64,000 nt of DNA from Serripes groenlandicus (Eukaryota; Mollusca; Bivalvia; Cardiida; Cardiidae): NCBI GenBank assembly GCA_031761405.1, contig JASEVX010000012.1:25601800-25665799 (forward strand), given 5' to 3'. Within the stretch, counting starts at the first letter, position 1. Each line of letters starts with the position of its first letter. Positions 32,192 to 43,093 of the stretch are shown here, piece by piece. Position numbers and translations under genes: made by a program. The notes under the pieces are model-generated. The model was not told the DNA's origin, did not search any database, and worked only from the letters and a program-made list of their open reading frames with translations.

Positions 32192-32410
32192 TTAACCCTT
32201 TCCCTCATACGACAATTCTGCAGCAGACGACTTTGAACGTATTTTGTCAAAATATAGAAAATCTCCATAATTGAATGACAAAAAGTGGAAAACATTGTGG
32301 CAAAAGGAGAAATTGCACGTTTTGTGCAATTTCTTCTTTTGTCACTATGTTTTCAAAAAGCCGTCTGCTGTAGAGGCGTCAGAAAGCGTCTATATGAGGG
32401 AAAGGGTTAA
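32192..32410 (-). mobile_element. TTAA foldback MITE, young subfamily
   Basis: Both TTAA present. About 11 bp are missing where other copies read GGATAACCTATG. Confidence 0.9.
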
Positions 32411-32563
32411 TTACTCAGGAAACATGTTCTAGTACTGAAAAACTGCGTAAAACACTGTTCAAACACAACAAACGTCATTGCCAGTCTACCGGTAATTGTA
32501 ATGTAATTAACTTTTGGAAAAAGAAAAGAAAAGTGTATTCCCATAGGTTGTACATACACCAAT

Positions 32564-33088
32564 TTAACTCTTTCCCACATACAACAAATCTGCAGAAGAC
32601 GCCTTGAAAACATCTAGACAAACAAATGAAACATCTCTATAAGTAAGCAAAATTATAAATATGATATTGAGTTGGAAACATTGTGGCAAAAAGGGGAATT
32701 GTAAGTAAAACTAGAACTATATATCACTGAAGATGATAAATACCCCCTAAACAGCACCTTGACCTACACCATAACTTAATAAGTAAAAGGGCCATAACTC
32801 TATATAATAACATGCAATTGTAACCCCTTTAGGATATGCACATCTCCTCTTGGTATAGAAGCTTCATGTAAAATTTTATTGAATTCCACCCAGTGGTTTG
32901 TTAGAAATAGGCCAAACAAAATATGGTTCCGACCGACCGACAGACTGCCCGACACAGTGACTCCTATATACCCCCTCTTCTTCGAAGGGGGTATAATTAT
33001 AAGCAAATTTTATCAATTTGCCACAATGGGTTCAAAGGTCCTCGGCTGAAAGGGGATCAAAATGCATCTGTATGTGGGAAAGGGTTAA
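32564..33088 (-). mobile_element. TTAA MITE split by an AACTAGAAC element
   Basis: Left part to about 32704 (GTGGCAAAAAGGGGAATTG), right part from about 32999 (TTTGCCACAATGGGTTC) to GGGAAAGGGTTAA. Confidence 0.75.
32705..32998 (+). mobile_element. Non-autonomous element, AACTAGAAC/GGGGGTATA family
   Basis: 5' AACTAGAACTATATATCAC then AAATACCCCC. 3' CTCTTCTTCGAAGGGGGTATAATTATA, complementary to the 5' TACCCCC. GACCGACCGACAGAC precedes the 3' hairpin. An inverted partial copy lies at 38336-38575. Confidence 0.75.
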
Positions 33089-33322
33089 TAATGTGATGCA
33101 ACAATAAAAACCTTTTCACCTGACACAGCTCAGGTCTATTGTAAAACAATCAGCCTAAAGGTTACCTGGACACACAAGATGTCAATTATCTGTAATTTTC
33201 AACACTAAATCTATCAGAAAAACACATGTATAACTTTTCACCTGTTAATATACATAGGCCAAAACCCTCTGTATCATGAGAAAATCCACCCTCTGGCTTA
33301 TTTAAGACATGAAGACCCAGCT

Positions 33323-33531
33323 ATAACCTTTTCCGACTTACAACAAATCTGCAGCAGACAACTTTGAAAAAGTATACTCAAGATACGGAAAATCTCTTAA
33401 CAAAGTTGAACATTTTGTGGCAAAAGGAGAAATTGCTTGTATTGAACATTTTCTTCTTTGTCAAAATGTTTCAAATTTAGTCTTCTGCTGCAGAATCTTT
33501 AAAATGCTTCTTTAGGTGGGAAAAGGTTAAA
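33323..33531 (-). mobile_element. TTAA MITE, diverged
   Basis: CCTTTTCCGACTTACAAC left, GTGGGAAAAGGTTAA right. Confidence 0.7.
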
Positions 33532-33717
33532 TGACTTATGTGTAAATGTGTAGTTTAATCCTGGTCTTAATGCATAATGCATCATCAGATGCTTTAAGAC
33601 AACTTCATTAAACCTTTTACATTTTTAAGCTTAATAATTTTATTAATTTTGCATCAATTGTGAAATCAAAAAATAAGGTTTAATCATGCTCATGTCTGCT
33701 TCCTGGACACTTATAAA

Positions 33718-34073
33718 CCCTATTCTACTATAAGCTGCATGCATTCAGATGCATCTGCAGCAGACAACTTTTGACAACATTGGGGCAAAATGAGAAATTG
33801 CTCATAATCATAGTGCAATTTCTCTATTGGCCACAATGTTTTCAACTCTGTTCAATAATTGTACTTGACTTGACAAATCTGCAAGCAGACGACTTTGGAC
33901 GTATTTTGTCAAAACATAGAAAATCTCCATAATTGAATGGATAACCTATGACAAAAAGTGGAAAACATTGTGGCAAAAGGAGAAATTGCACGTTTTGTGC
34001 AATTTCTTCTTTTGTCACTATGTTTTCAAAAAGCCGTCTGCTGCAGTTTTATTTTATATTGGAATGGGTTAAC
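33718..34073. mobile_element. Two MITE parts in opposite orientation
   Basis: 33718-33865 is the left two thirds of a plus-strand old copy. From 33870 a minus-strand young copy begins at AAATCTGCAAGCAGACG and ends at TTAA 34070-34073. The right TIR is partly replaced (TTTTATTTTATATTGGAATGGG). Confidence 0.65.
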
Positions 34074-34079
34074 CAGGAC

Positions 34080-34190
34080 TCGTATATAAAGATCCCATGC
34101 AAAGTTTGAACTGGCTCTCACAGGATTTGAACCCGTGTCGTTGGGTCATTTAACTGGCACTCTACTTCAGACCCACAGTCTCCAACAATG
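34080..34190 (-). repeat. Degenerate tRNA-like SINE head
   Basis: On the minus strand it reads CACGGGTTCAAATCCTGTGAG, a recognisable T-arm/B box. The rest does not fold as a tRNA. Confidence 0.4.
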
Positions 34191-34256
34191 AAAACTTAAG
34201 ACCATTGCAACCTGCTTGGAGAATATCCCAGGTAAAATTTGAAACATAATATCATA

Positions 34257-34488
34257 TTAACCCTTTCCCTCATACGACAATTCTGCAGCAGACGACTTTG
34301 AACATATATGGTCAAAAAATAGAAAATCTCCATAATTGAATGGATAACCTATGACAAAAAGTGGAAAACATTGTGACAAAAGGAGAAATTGCACGTTTTG
34401 TGCAATTTCTTCTTTTGCCACTTTGTTTTAAAAAAAAGCTGTCTGCTGCAGAGGCGTCAGAAAGCGTCTATATGAGGGAAAGGGTTAA
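34257..34488 (-). mobile_element. TTAA foldback MITE, young subfamily
   Basis: Both TTAA present. An A-rich expansion (TTTTAAAAAAAAGC) lies in the right arm. Confidence 0.9.
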
Positions 34489-34599
34489 CATAGAAAAAAA
34501 AAACTTTTGAGAAATTGGAAATGCTTCCATCATTTACCACGATGTTTTCAACAGCTATGCTGCTTATTTGGTGTAAACTTTACAACTTCCCTACAGAAA

Positions 34600-34800
34600 A
34601 TCAAACTGGGATCCCACCGGGATCCCAGTGGGATCCCAGTGGGATGATCATATCCCAGCGGGATGTCATCATTTCAGTGGGATAGAAATTAATCCCAGTG
34701 GGATACTGGTGACCGGGATCCCAGTGACTGGGATCCCGGTGAAAATGACATATCAATCCCACTGAGATTGAGTAGATTTCCCAGTGGGATCCCATTAAAT
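34600..34800 (+). repeat. GGGATCCCAGTGGGAT minisatellite
   Basis: Irregular array of ATCCCAGTGGG modules. It is preceded by CTACAGAAAATCAAACTGGG, which matches in reverse the right border of the array at 39370-39775, so both belong to one repeat family in opposite orientation. Confidence 0.85.
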
Positions 34801-35069
34801 TTTCACTAGAAAATTGACATTGCATGCATGGTACTTCAATTATACTTCTAAGACTTATACTTTGTCTACTTTGATAAAACAGTTATTAATGAACTTAAAT
34901 TATTTGTTGTTGTTGATTTATTGAAAGAAAAAACTTTTTTTTTTTTTTTTTCAATTGTCTGCAATTTTAATATGGACATTTAGCTATTCAAATTAGATCA
35001 CATGAAATCAGCAATCATAATCTGCACTTAATTTGAAGAAAAAAATCACACTAAAAAAAAATGCTTGCC

Positions 35070-35300
35070 TCAATCCTTTTTACAAACAAATCTTCAGCAG
35101 ACGATCTTTAAACTTATAGGCAAATTGTTGATTATCTCTTCAAACATAAGTTGAACAGTATATGTATTGTCCCTGGGTGAAATGAATAATAGAGTTGAAA
35201 AAATCATAGTTAAAGTAGCAATTTCTCCTTTTGTCACAATGTTATTGAAATGTGTTAGCTGCAGATGCATAGAAATGCGTCTACAAATAGGTAAGGGTCA
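35070..35300 (-). mobile_element. Decayed TTAA MITE
   Basis: CAAATCTTCAGCAGACGATC left, GCAATTTCTCCTTTTGTCACAATG centre, GATGCATAGAAATGCGTC right. Confidence 0.55.
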
Positions 35301-36050
35301 ACTTATTTACCCAGGAAAAAACTCTGCAGCTCTGACCTACTTCTTTCCTCCACAAATGAGCCACGTCATACACAAATGACAAAAATGATATTTTGGGTCT
35401 CTGCAACCAGTTGATATTCATATATATATTTATATATATAGTCTGGTCAGGATCTTTCGTTTTCGCCATTCATATTGTCACAAAAAACATCTTTAACTCC
35501 ACAGGGGAATAACAATGACTCAGTGAAAAGCTGACATAGAAGTATGAAATGTGATCGTAGCTCATTGATAAATAATGTGGGTTTTCATATGACGTAGCTC
35601 AATATCCGGGGAAATTAAAACAAAGGGCTGTGAATATGTTAGGTCACGTGATTTAGACAGCCACACTTGCATAAGTAAAATGGATTTTTCGAAGCATTTA
35701 TATTCGGGTCAGTTCAAATTAATTAATGTATGACATGTCATCAACTGGATTTCCAAATTGCTTAAATACATGCCTCTGCGCACATTTGTCCAGATTTTTT
35801 TATAAATTCTTTAGGTTGAAAAAAACACAAAACACTGATCATTGGAAAACAGCACCCATGGTGCACCTAAACATTGTTGCTGGGTTTCTAATAAGCCATT
35901 CTGGGATTTGACGCAGGAGATACTTTCAGCTAACAAACTTTTAATTTTAAAATATTGTGAGAAAGGAAGACACTTTTTGTCTGCTTTAGATACATAAAAA
36001 ATGCGTCTACCAATTCATTGCATCCCATCGACCGTCTTTATTTTTTTAAC
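35301..36050. other. Mostly unique DNA upstream of the putative plus-strand gene
   Basis: Low repeat content compared with either side. A CACGTG E-box occurs at about 35645. No coding sequence recognised. Confidence 0.4.
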
Positions 36051-36077
36051 ATGAATTATTTATGTTTAAAATATGGT

Positions 36078-36150
36078 ACGTCATTGGCGCGTGGCATGAC
36101 GTCATAAATAAAAGATCGAGCGTCTGTTCAAACCATGATGGCGACCATTT
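36078..36150 (+). promoter_or_regulatory. Candidate core promoter (CCAAT, CRE, YY1-like)
   Basis: An inverted CCAAT box (ATTGG, 36083-36087) sits in ACGTCATTGGCGCG. A perfect cAMP-response element TGACGTCA lies at 36097-36104. A CCATGATGGCGACCATTTT motif at about 36133-36151 resembles the YY1 site found at many animal TATA-less start sites. The cluster lies about 100-170 bp before a consensus splice donor. All motifs are seen; promoter activity is inferred. Confidence 0.5.
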
Positions 36151-36248
36151 TCAACACGGATGCTGATTCACGGATTGTATATGCAATTTATCGCCGATGC
36201 TTGCATTTATTTTTGTTTGGTTGAGGGATAAAGTGTTCTAGAATGTTC
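36135..36248 (+). CDS. Putative first exon of an unidentified plus-strand gene
   Basis: Begins at tandem ATG codons (36135, 36138) within the YY1-like motif and is open for 29 codons (MATIFNTDADSRIVYAIYRR and a few more) before a stop. A consensus donor GTAAGT starts at 36249. If the donor is used, the short frame would be an upstream ORF in a 5' UTR exon. If a weaker donor at GTTGAG (about 36220) is used, the frame could run on into the exon at 38926. The product is not recognised. Confidence 0.3.
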
Positions 36249-36644
36249 GTAAGTAAATACTTTTCCTTTATCTTGCATTATTTCATTTTTATTGCAATCA
36301 AAAAGCTGTGACGAAGATCTCAAAATTCCCCCTCTGTCCCAAAAGATTAATATTACAGAAATATTTTAAAACATTTATTTGATCATCAGTGTTTTTTCTC
36401 GCTGTTTTGTGACCAGGGCCCTTTCCATTGTGAAAATAGTGACATGTTAAATGTGATAAAAGGCAAATGTTGTGAAATTTAGACCTACTTTTGTGAAAAA
36501 AAAGGGAATAAAGTCTTTTTATTGTGAATGTCGGCCCAAATTTGGGTTAAAAAACCCACAAAACACTGATCATATAATTGGAATATGTTAACCTGCGTAC
36601 AGCACCCACCTAAACATTGATGCAGGAGAAAACTATTTTTTTAT

Positions 36645-37025
36645 TAGTCCCTTACCGTTCAGTGACCGGATGGGGACTATAGGTTTGGTCGATTCTGTCC
36701 GTCAGTCCCACCTAACTTTGTCCGGCCCGCATCTTAACTATCCATCATAGGATTTCAAAGAAACTTGGCACACCCGTTAACCATGCTGAGGTGGCCTGGC
36801 GTGCACAAGACCCAGGCCTGTACCTCAAATGTGCAGGTCACACTTAGAGGTCAAAGGTCAAAATGAGTACAGTTTGACAGGACTACCTTGTTCGGCTCAT
36901 ATCTAAACCATGCATCATAGGATTTCTAAGTTACTGGGCACACATGTTCACCATGATGAGGTGGCACCCAAGACACAGGCCTGTACCACAAAGGTCAAGG
37001 TCACACTTAGAGGTAGGGGACTTTT
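36645..37025 (+). repeat. Interspersed repeat with two long units (GTCCCTTACCG family)
   Basis: Starts GTCCCTTACCGTTCAG and GGATGGGGACTATAGG. Two units of about 190 bp then share CATCATAGGATTTC, CACACnTGTTnACCATG, CAGGCCTGTACC and AGGTCACACTTAGAGG. It resembles the tandem-core elements, but the right end is not visible. Confidence 0.6.
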
Positions 37026-37057
37026 GTATTGATTGCAATATGACATTAACTTTTGTT

Positions 37058-37272
37058 TGATTGATTGGGGTTTAACGCTGTTTTCAACATAGTTTCTAAG
37101 CAACTGGTTGCTTTTCCACATAGATTGTTAAACAGCCCATTGGTGAAAGACGAATTATGCAGGTCACAATGACTTTTCAATCGTCGGAAAGAATGTTGGC
37201 CGAGCTTGGATTCAAACTCACAACCCTTGGATTGACAGCCCGCGTCGCTAGCGACTCACTGAGCTACTGGGG
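37058..37272 (-). repeat. tRNA-derived SINE
   Basis: On the minus strand it starts GCCCCAGTAGCTCAGTGAGT (A box) and continues to a B box GTGAGTTTGAATCC. It then has the CATTGTGACCTGCATAATTC body and GAAAACAGCGTTAAACCCCA tail. Confidence 0.75.
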
Positions 37273-37416
37273 CTTGGATCTGATTTGTTTGAACCATAAA
37301 TTTTTACTGGAGCAGAATGCACAAATTCAAGACACATTCCCACATTTACAAATTATATTTGCCTAAACCAGCTGTTCAAATTAATTTGAATTAATACTTG
37401 AATGCATACTTTTCAG

Positions 37417-37530
37417 AGGAAGCGGGCAGAATTAGGAAAACATTCTAGCTTGGGAAAACTGACGAAAGTTTCAAGGACACTACCACAGTAACCTGCTCCC
37501 GGTGTTCCAGATAAACTATTGACAACAAAG
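37417..37530 (+). other. Candidate second exon of the plus-strand gene
   Basis: Bounded by a pyrimidine tract with CTTTTCAG and by AACAAAG-GTGAAT. All three frames contain stops, so it would be non-coding or alternative. Confidence 0.25.
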
Positions 37531-37829
37531 GTGAATATTTTATATTTATATACCTGACTTGAGGATTAAGTCCTCAAATGTAAATTTTCATACAGTCCTG
37601 TCAAATTAATGAAAATTAAACCTATTATTTGAAAGAGTGCAATATTCAACCATGAATATTTAGAAAAGTATTAAGAGATAAGTTTGCAAACTTACTTTAT
37701 ATAATTACTTAGATATTTACCTTATATGAATGTCTATGAAATTTGAAGTGTTTTTTTGTTGGAGTCTTTAGAATATTCTCAAAAATGGTTGCTGAATTCG
37801 AGGCCTGAGTCTTTTCAATAATGTTTTGT

Positions 37830-38200
37830 TAAAGAAATCCTAACAATCGCTTTATACTTCTTCTGACAGTTGTCAGTTCCTTTCCACATATGAACTGTCC
37901 AGCGAGAAAACCAACATTGTAGACTCTGCGTAAAGTGACGATCCGGATCATCCTTAGCATGTCACGCAGGCTAACTTGGACAGACACTTTCCACCTCCTG
38001 TGGATTTTATGTTTCATGAATCATTACTCTATATACCTCTATCAATCTAAGACGAAATGTGTTGGTCAGGATTATCCTGCCTTGGACTGCGCAGGCTGAC
38101 CTGGATCCATACATTACGCAGAGTCGATGATGCTGGTTTTCTGGTGGAACAGCTCATATTGAGACAATGTCAGGACATCATAGAAATGTCTGTAAGGTAA
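37830..38200. repeat. Foldback element with about 70-bp inverted arms
   Basis: The left arm (about 37880-37945; GAACTGTCCAGCGAGAAAAC and GACTCTGCGTAA) is the imperfect reverse complement of the right arm (about 38095-38160; TTACGCAGAGTCGATGATGC and GGTTTTCTGGTGGAACAG). It is unrelated to the TTAA MITE. Confidence 0.7.
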
Positions 38201-38335
38201 TCGTTAAAGTAAAACATCATTTAGTATTGCAGATGTTTTCATTCATCTTGCAGATATAATTATATGTGACGCATCAAAATAAGCAAAGACGCAAAATCGA
38301 CCTAAACCAGTAAATATTTAGGAAAAAGTATTATT

Positions 38336-38575
38336 AAATGAAGGGGTATATAGGAGTCACTGTGTCGGGCTGTCGGTTGGCCAGAAGCCATATTTTGTCG
38401 GGCCTATTTCTTACAACCACTGGGTGGAATTCAATAGAATTTTACATGAGGAGATGTGCATATCCTAAAGGGGTTGCGATTGCATGTTATTTTACAGAGT
38501 TATGGCCCTTTTACTTATTAAGTTATGGTGTAGGTCAAGGTGCTGTTTAGGGGGTATTTATCATCTTCAGTGATA
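38336..38575 (-). mobile_element. AACTAGAAC/GGGGGTATA family, inverted copy
   Basis: Begins GGGGTATATAGGAGTCACTG and reads in reverse the same body as 32705-32998 (TAAAAGGGCCATAACTC, AGGTGCTGTTTAGGGGGTA). The 5' box is lost. Confidence 0.75.
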
Positions 38576-38654
38576 TTTCTTGTTTGTTTATTTATTATAT
38601 TAAAGAAATCATGTTTTTACTTGTATTTCACAGTACTGTTTTACTTTAAAGTAA

Positions 38655-38722
38655 TTAATTGCGCGCTAAATGACCTTAGCTGTCGATGCGCCATAAAACA
38701 ATATACATTCATTCATTCATTT
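38655..38722 (+). repeat. SINE/LINE 3' tail ending in (ATTC)n
   Basis: TAATTGCGCGCTAAATGACC through CAATATACATTCATTCATTC. Identical in outline to the 3' end of the SINE at 53657-53879. A further truncated piece lies in reverse at about 42480-42515. Confidence 0.8.
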
Positions 38723-38925
38723 ACTTTAAAGTACTGTATTTCATTTGCCTTGCATTAATGGCTCAATGATAACACAAATAAATTAAGTATCATGTAAATC
38801 ATTAATGGCAGATTTTTTATCTCATGGTTAGAATGAGCTAGGGTACTGATTTTTATGGTTGTACATGCAGTATAATTATTTCTTGTTGTCACATGAAATT
38901 TACAACATATTGTCATTTGTTTTAG

Positions 38926-39065
38926 GTGAACTGTTCAACAACTTTCATTTGACGGCCACAGAGGAGGAGAAGACCAGGATCTGGATGGAAACAGTGGTTC
39001 CCAAGCTCAACAACAAAATAGGAGCATCCGAGATAATAAATACAATTAAAAGATTAATTAAATAA
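38926..39065 (+). CDS. Putative last coding exon of an unidentified plus-strand gene
   Basis: A TTTGTTTTAG acceptor is followed by an open segment of 46 codons. Its protein-like sequence includes TATEEEKTRIWMETVVP and IINTIKRLIK, ending in TAA at 39063-39065 with overlapping AATAAA hexamers (39061-39071). Composition is more coding-like than the flanks, and it falls outside recognised repeats. I do not recognise the family. Confidence 0.4.
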
Positions 39066-39369
39066 AATAAAACTTTGTTAGATATTTGAGCTCATAATTT
39101 ATAGTTGATTTAAACTGCATGACTTCTAACTACACCTGAGCACAAAGTGACGGGTGAGCTATTGTGATCACTTGTCGTCATCTATCTGTCTGTTCACATT
39201 TTTCTACAATCAGTTTGTAATTATGTTTTCCTTTCAATTCTAAATTTTTATGTATATATCTTTTGAACATTCACAGAGGTCACAACACTGATTTTAGATG
39301 TTCTTGAACACATTTTACTCAAATTTCAATGTTACTTTGCACCTTTCTCTGACTGAAATCTCATTGAAA

Positions 39370-39775
39370 TCTCAACAAAACTATGGGATGCGGGTGGGAC
39401 CCACTGGAAAAATGTGTTTGAATCCCACTGGGATGAGGGTGGGATCCCACTGGGATGATGGTGGGATCCCACTGGGATAATGATGAGATCCCATTGGGAA
39501 AAATGGTCGGGATCCCACTGGGATAGGGTGGGATCCCACTGGGAAAATTGGTCGGATCCCACTGGGATGATGGTGGGATCCCACTGGGATGATGGTGGGA
39601 TCCCACTGGGATAGGGTGGGATCCCACTGGGAAAATTGGTCGGGATCCCACTGGGATAAGGGTGGGATCCCACTGGGATCCCGACCAATTTTCCCAGTGG
39701 GATCGGTGGGATCCCAATTGGAATCCCACTGGGATCCCACCCTCATCCCAGTGGGATTTCCAGTCAAATTTTCTG
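39370..39775 (-). repeat. GGGATCCCACTGGGAT minisatellite, long array
   Basis: About 20 modules with spacers (GATGAGGGT, AAAAATGGTC, AAAATTGGTC) that themselves repeat. The array inverts near 39680, so the last part reads the other way. ORFs on both strands encode SHWDxxGIP-like repeats purely because of the module. Confidence 0.88.
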
Positions 39776-39789
39776 TGGGGTTGTATCAG

Positions 39790-40253
39790 GTAAAGGCTTT
39801 TCACATCATGGAAAGTTTTTGATCATCAAAAGTAGATTTTCACCCTGGTTTTAGATTCCCCCCCACCCCCCATATATACACATATATGACAGATAGGTAA
39901 TTATTTCCTATAGGGGGCCACCATGCAGAAATACTGACTGACACAAAGTGTCAATATTGCACAATTAATCTATTCCTCTATATCAATAAATATTATACAA
40001 GTCTTATTGTCATATTATCAAACATGTGTGCAAAAACTGTCAACAAATATTGTCTGTTACAGGCATTATGCAAGAATGACATTGATTTCTGTTGATAATT
40101 ACTTTTTTTGATGTACTAGGTGATTGTAAATGTTTCAACCCATTACCATGCCAGACATTGATATTTTCTGACATCCTTGTGACAGAATAACCTTTTTAGA
40201 ATATATAGAAGGAAAAAGAGAAATTGCTCCAAACTATCAAATAGATATTTCTA
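39790..40253. other. Unassigned AT-rich DNA
   Basis: Nothing recognised beyond a short C-rich run at 39857-39870. Confidence 0.4.
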
Positions 40254-40565
40254 TTAACCCTTTCCCTCATATACCGGTAGATGCTTTCTGATGCCTCTGC
40301 AGCAGACAGCTTTATGAAAACATAGTGACAAAAGAAGAAAATGCTCAAAATGAGCATACGACAATTCTGTAGCAGACGACTTTGAACATATTTTGTCAAA
40401 AAATAGAAAATCTCTATAATTGAATGGATAACCTATGACTAAAAGTGGAAAACATTGTGGCAAAAGGAGAAATTGATCGTTCAAATTGAGCAATTTCTTC
40501 TTTTGTCACTATGTTTACAAAAAGCCGTCTGCTGCATCAGAAAGCGTCTGTATGAGGGAAAGGGG
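40254..40565. mobile_element. Composite of a plus-strand and a minus-strand MITE
   Basis: 40254-40362 is the left half of a plus copy up to the palindrome (TGCTCAAAATGAGCA). From CATACGACAATTCTG a minus copy lacking its TTAACCCTTTCCC end follows to 40565. The join lies at the hairpin, as in template switching or recombination. Confidence 0.75.
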
Positions 40566-40969
40566 ACTGTTTGGAGAATCTGGGCCCTGAGTGTGTGGGT
40601 GACTCTCCAATAGTTTGGCCATTACTTGCACATAATATGGCCAGAGGCCCTCCCTAATTAGATATGCCTATCTCATCAAAATAATGACAAGGAAGTGTGT
40701 TGATATATATATAGTATGATGCTATCTATCTTTTATTGATGTAATCATGCAAAACAGAGGTAACTTCAACTTGTAACAAGATATAGTTAAATCCATTTTG
40801 CATGAAGCCAGTATGCTGTGTATAATGAATACACAACAATGCCCGTGGGATTCAAACTTTTTAAAAAACTTTCATTGTACGTATACATTTAGTAAAATAG
40901 TTATTTTCATTCACTTCCTCATGGGTTACGAACATGCCATGCAGAGAACTCTTTCCTACTAAATAATAG

Positions 40970-41163
40970 ATATTTTTTTTATTGGGGTTTTATGCCAGTT
41001 TCAACATTAGTTCAGTTATATCATGATCCCTGGGTAAACAAACCAGTACTATGCTAGGAAATATGCCTTGCACAAGGGCACTACTATGACCGTCGTGCCG
41101 CGATCGATCTGGATGCCCGGTTTCAAATCTCCGACTCTAACCACTCGACCACGGCGGATTCCT
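40970..41163 (-). repeat. tRNA-Ser-like SINE
   Basis: On the minus strand: AATCCGCCGTGGTCGAGTGG (A box), a damaged B box (GATCGATCGCGG), AAGGCATATTTCCTAGC, GGTTTGTTTACCCAGGGATC and the ATATAACTGAA ... CCCCAATAAAA tail. Confidence 0.85.
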
Positions 41164-41171
41164 ATAACTCA

Positions 41172-41345
41172 ATCAGAAGAATTTGAAAACATCTAGGTAT
41201 AAAGAGTATATGAAAGCATAAATTACTATTGAATATAAAGCTGAAAACAATGTGGCTAAAGGTGAAATTGCCCATGATGAGCAATTTCTCATCTTGTCAC
41301 ACTGTTTTCTAGTGACAAACTGATGCAGAGGGTTTACAGTCTTTT
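41172..41345 (-). mobile_element. Decayed TTAA MITE
   Basis: GAAATTGCCCATGATGAGCAATTTC centre with weak ends. Confidence 0.5.
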
Positions 41346-41547
41346 TACAAAAGAATGTAATACTATATGACAATGAACATTTTTTTGTGGCCTCAATTCT
41401 TGACTCCTCTTTCTCTTTCAAATTTGTTAAAAAAAAATTGTTAAACTATTTAAGATGAACACGCTGATAGGCAAGAGTTACCATACCAATTCACTTATAC
41501 ATACCTTTAACTGTGTCATAACAAAAACAAAGTTCAGTGTCTATCCA

Positions 41548-41814
41548 CACCAACAACCTTTCCGATGCCTTAGCAGCATACAACGATTGAAAACATTGTG
41601 GCAAAAGGAGAAATTGCTCTGAACGAGCAATTTCTCCTTTTGCCACGATGTTTTCAACTCTATTTGCTTATTTTACTTTTACTTATAAGAAATTTTCCAT
41701 TCTATAGCTTTGATGTTTCCAAAGTCATCTGCTGCAGATATGGAATATGTTGTTGAAATTAAGGTTCACAGTCATCTGCTGCAGATTTGGAATAATTATG
41801 GGAAAAGGTTAACA
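41548..41814 (+). mobile_element. TTAA MITE with duplicated right end
   Basis: The right subterminal motif TCATCTGCTGCAGAT occurs twice (41727 and 41773). The last copy ends GGGAAAAGGTTAA. Confidence 0.7.
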
Positions 41815-41881
41815 AATATGTGCCACCTGAACTGGCTTTATAATGTTCTCTGCTCAACTCAACATTTTTATCTTGATCTTG

Positions 41882-42057
41882 TTAACCCTTCCACACATCC
41901 ACCAAATCTGCAGCAGACGACTTGAATGAAAAAATAATTATTAAATAGAGTTGAAAACATTGTGGCAAAAGGGGAAATTGCTCTTTTCATCACAGTGTTT
42001 TCAAAAGTGTTATGCTGCATAGGCGTCAGAAAGCGTCTGTACAAGGGAAAGGGTTAA
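41882..42057 (-). mobile_element. TTAA foldback MITE, short
   Basis: Both TTAA present. Parts of both palindrome arms are missing. Confidence 0.8.
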
Positions 42058-42179
42058 AATATAATTTCAGGTAATTTATTATGTTTATAACCCAGCGTAC
42101 CTTAAATAATTTGATTTTAGAGTCGTTTACTTCAAAAGCACAATGGAAAAATGTTAACCCAGGGAAAAACTGTAAGCAT

Positions 42180-42270
42180 GCTTTTGGCCGGTAGAGTTGA
42201 ACATTTTGTGAGAAAAGAGGAAATTGCTCATAAATTATAATGAGCAATTTCCTCTTTTCTCACAATATTA
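42180..42270. repeat. Solo MITE-like hairpin
   Basis: GTGAGAAAAGAGGAAATTGCTC is followed by TAAATTA and its inverted copy ending CCTCTTTTCTCAC: a near-perfect stem of about 29 bp without the usual TTAA ends. Confidence 0.7.
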
Positions 42271-42689
42271 GAATAAAATGCCTTCTCGATTACAAATAGA
42301 TCAAAAGTATCAGTGAAAAGGGATAAATAGAAAAGAATGTCATTATCTTCACATTAGGTAGTAGTCAATTTTAAGCAGTAAATTAAAACCTTAGCCTACT
42401 TTGGATATATGAAAAACACACTCTAGTTTCACTATTTTTTTTCCAAACAGGCATAGATAGTATTACGTTTCTTTGGAATGAATGAATGAATGTTTATTGT
42501 TTTATGGCGCATACGTTTCTTTGGAATTGTACGCTTCTTACAGGTCCCAAACCCAGCAGCAGACAACATTTTAAAACATTTCAAAAATTGTAAATTTCAT
42601 ATTGAAACAAGGATTGTTAATTTTAACACTATAGGAAAATTAAAAGTTGCAAATTATGAGCAATTTTTCAATTTTTCTTCAATGTTTAA

Positions 42690-42775
42690 TTAAACCTTTC
42701 CCACATGCAGACGCGTTCTGAAACCTCTGCAGTAGACAACTTTTGAAAACATTGAGGCTAAAAAATCGAGCAATT
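42690..42775 (+). mobile_element. TTAA MITE, left fragment
   Basis: TTAAACCTTTCCCACATGCAG through AACATTGAGGC. Confidence 0.6.
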
Positions 42776-42859
42776 TGTTTAAGACAAAATACACATAAAA
42801 CATCATTTCAGGTAAATTGGTCAATCAAAATGCCTGTAACTACACTTTAACAAGAGGTA

Positions 42860-43093
42860 TTAACCCTTTCCCTCATACGACGATACTGCAGCAGACGACT
42901 TTGAACGTATTTTGTCAAAAAATAGAAAATCTCCATAATTGAATGGATAACGTTACTATGACAAAAAGTGGAAAACATTGTGGCAAAAGGAGAAATTGCA
43001 CGTTTTGTGCAATTTCTTCTTTTGTCACTATGTTTTCAAAAAGCCGTCTGCTGCAGAGGCGTCATAAAGCGTCTATATGAGGGAAAGGGTTAA
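42860..43093 (-). mobile_element. TTAA foldback MITE, young subfamily
   Basis: Both TTAA present. Very close to 57528-57757 and 34257-34488. Confidence 0.92.

Noticed and set aside
35400..35450. TATA-box promoter in the ATATATATTTATATATATA stretch
   Set aside because: A simple AT repeat without downstream initiator, exon or donor.
39332..39822. ORFs on both strands encoding SHWDxxGIP-like or QWDPTIIPVGS-like repeats
   Set aside because: They arise from the GGGATCCCACTGGGAT module, which is open in several frames of both strands.
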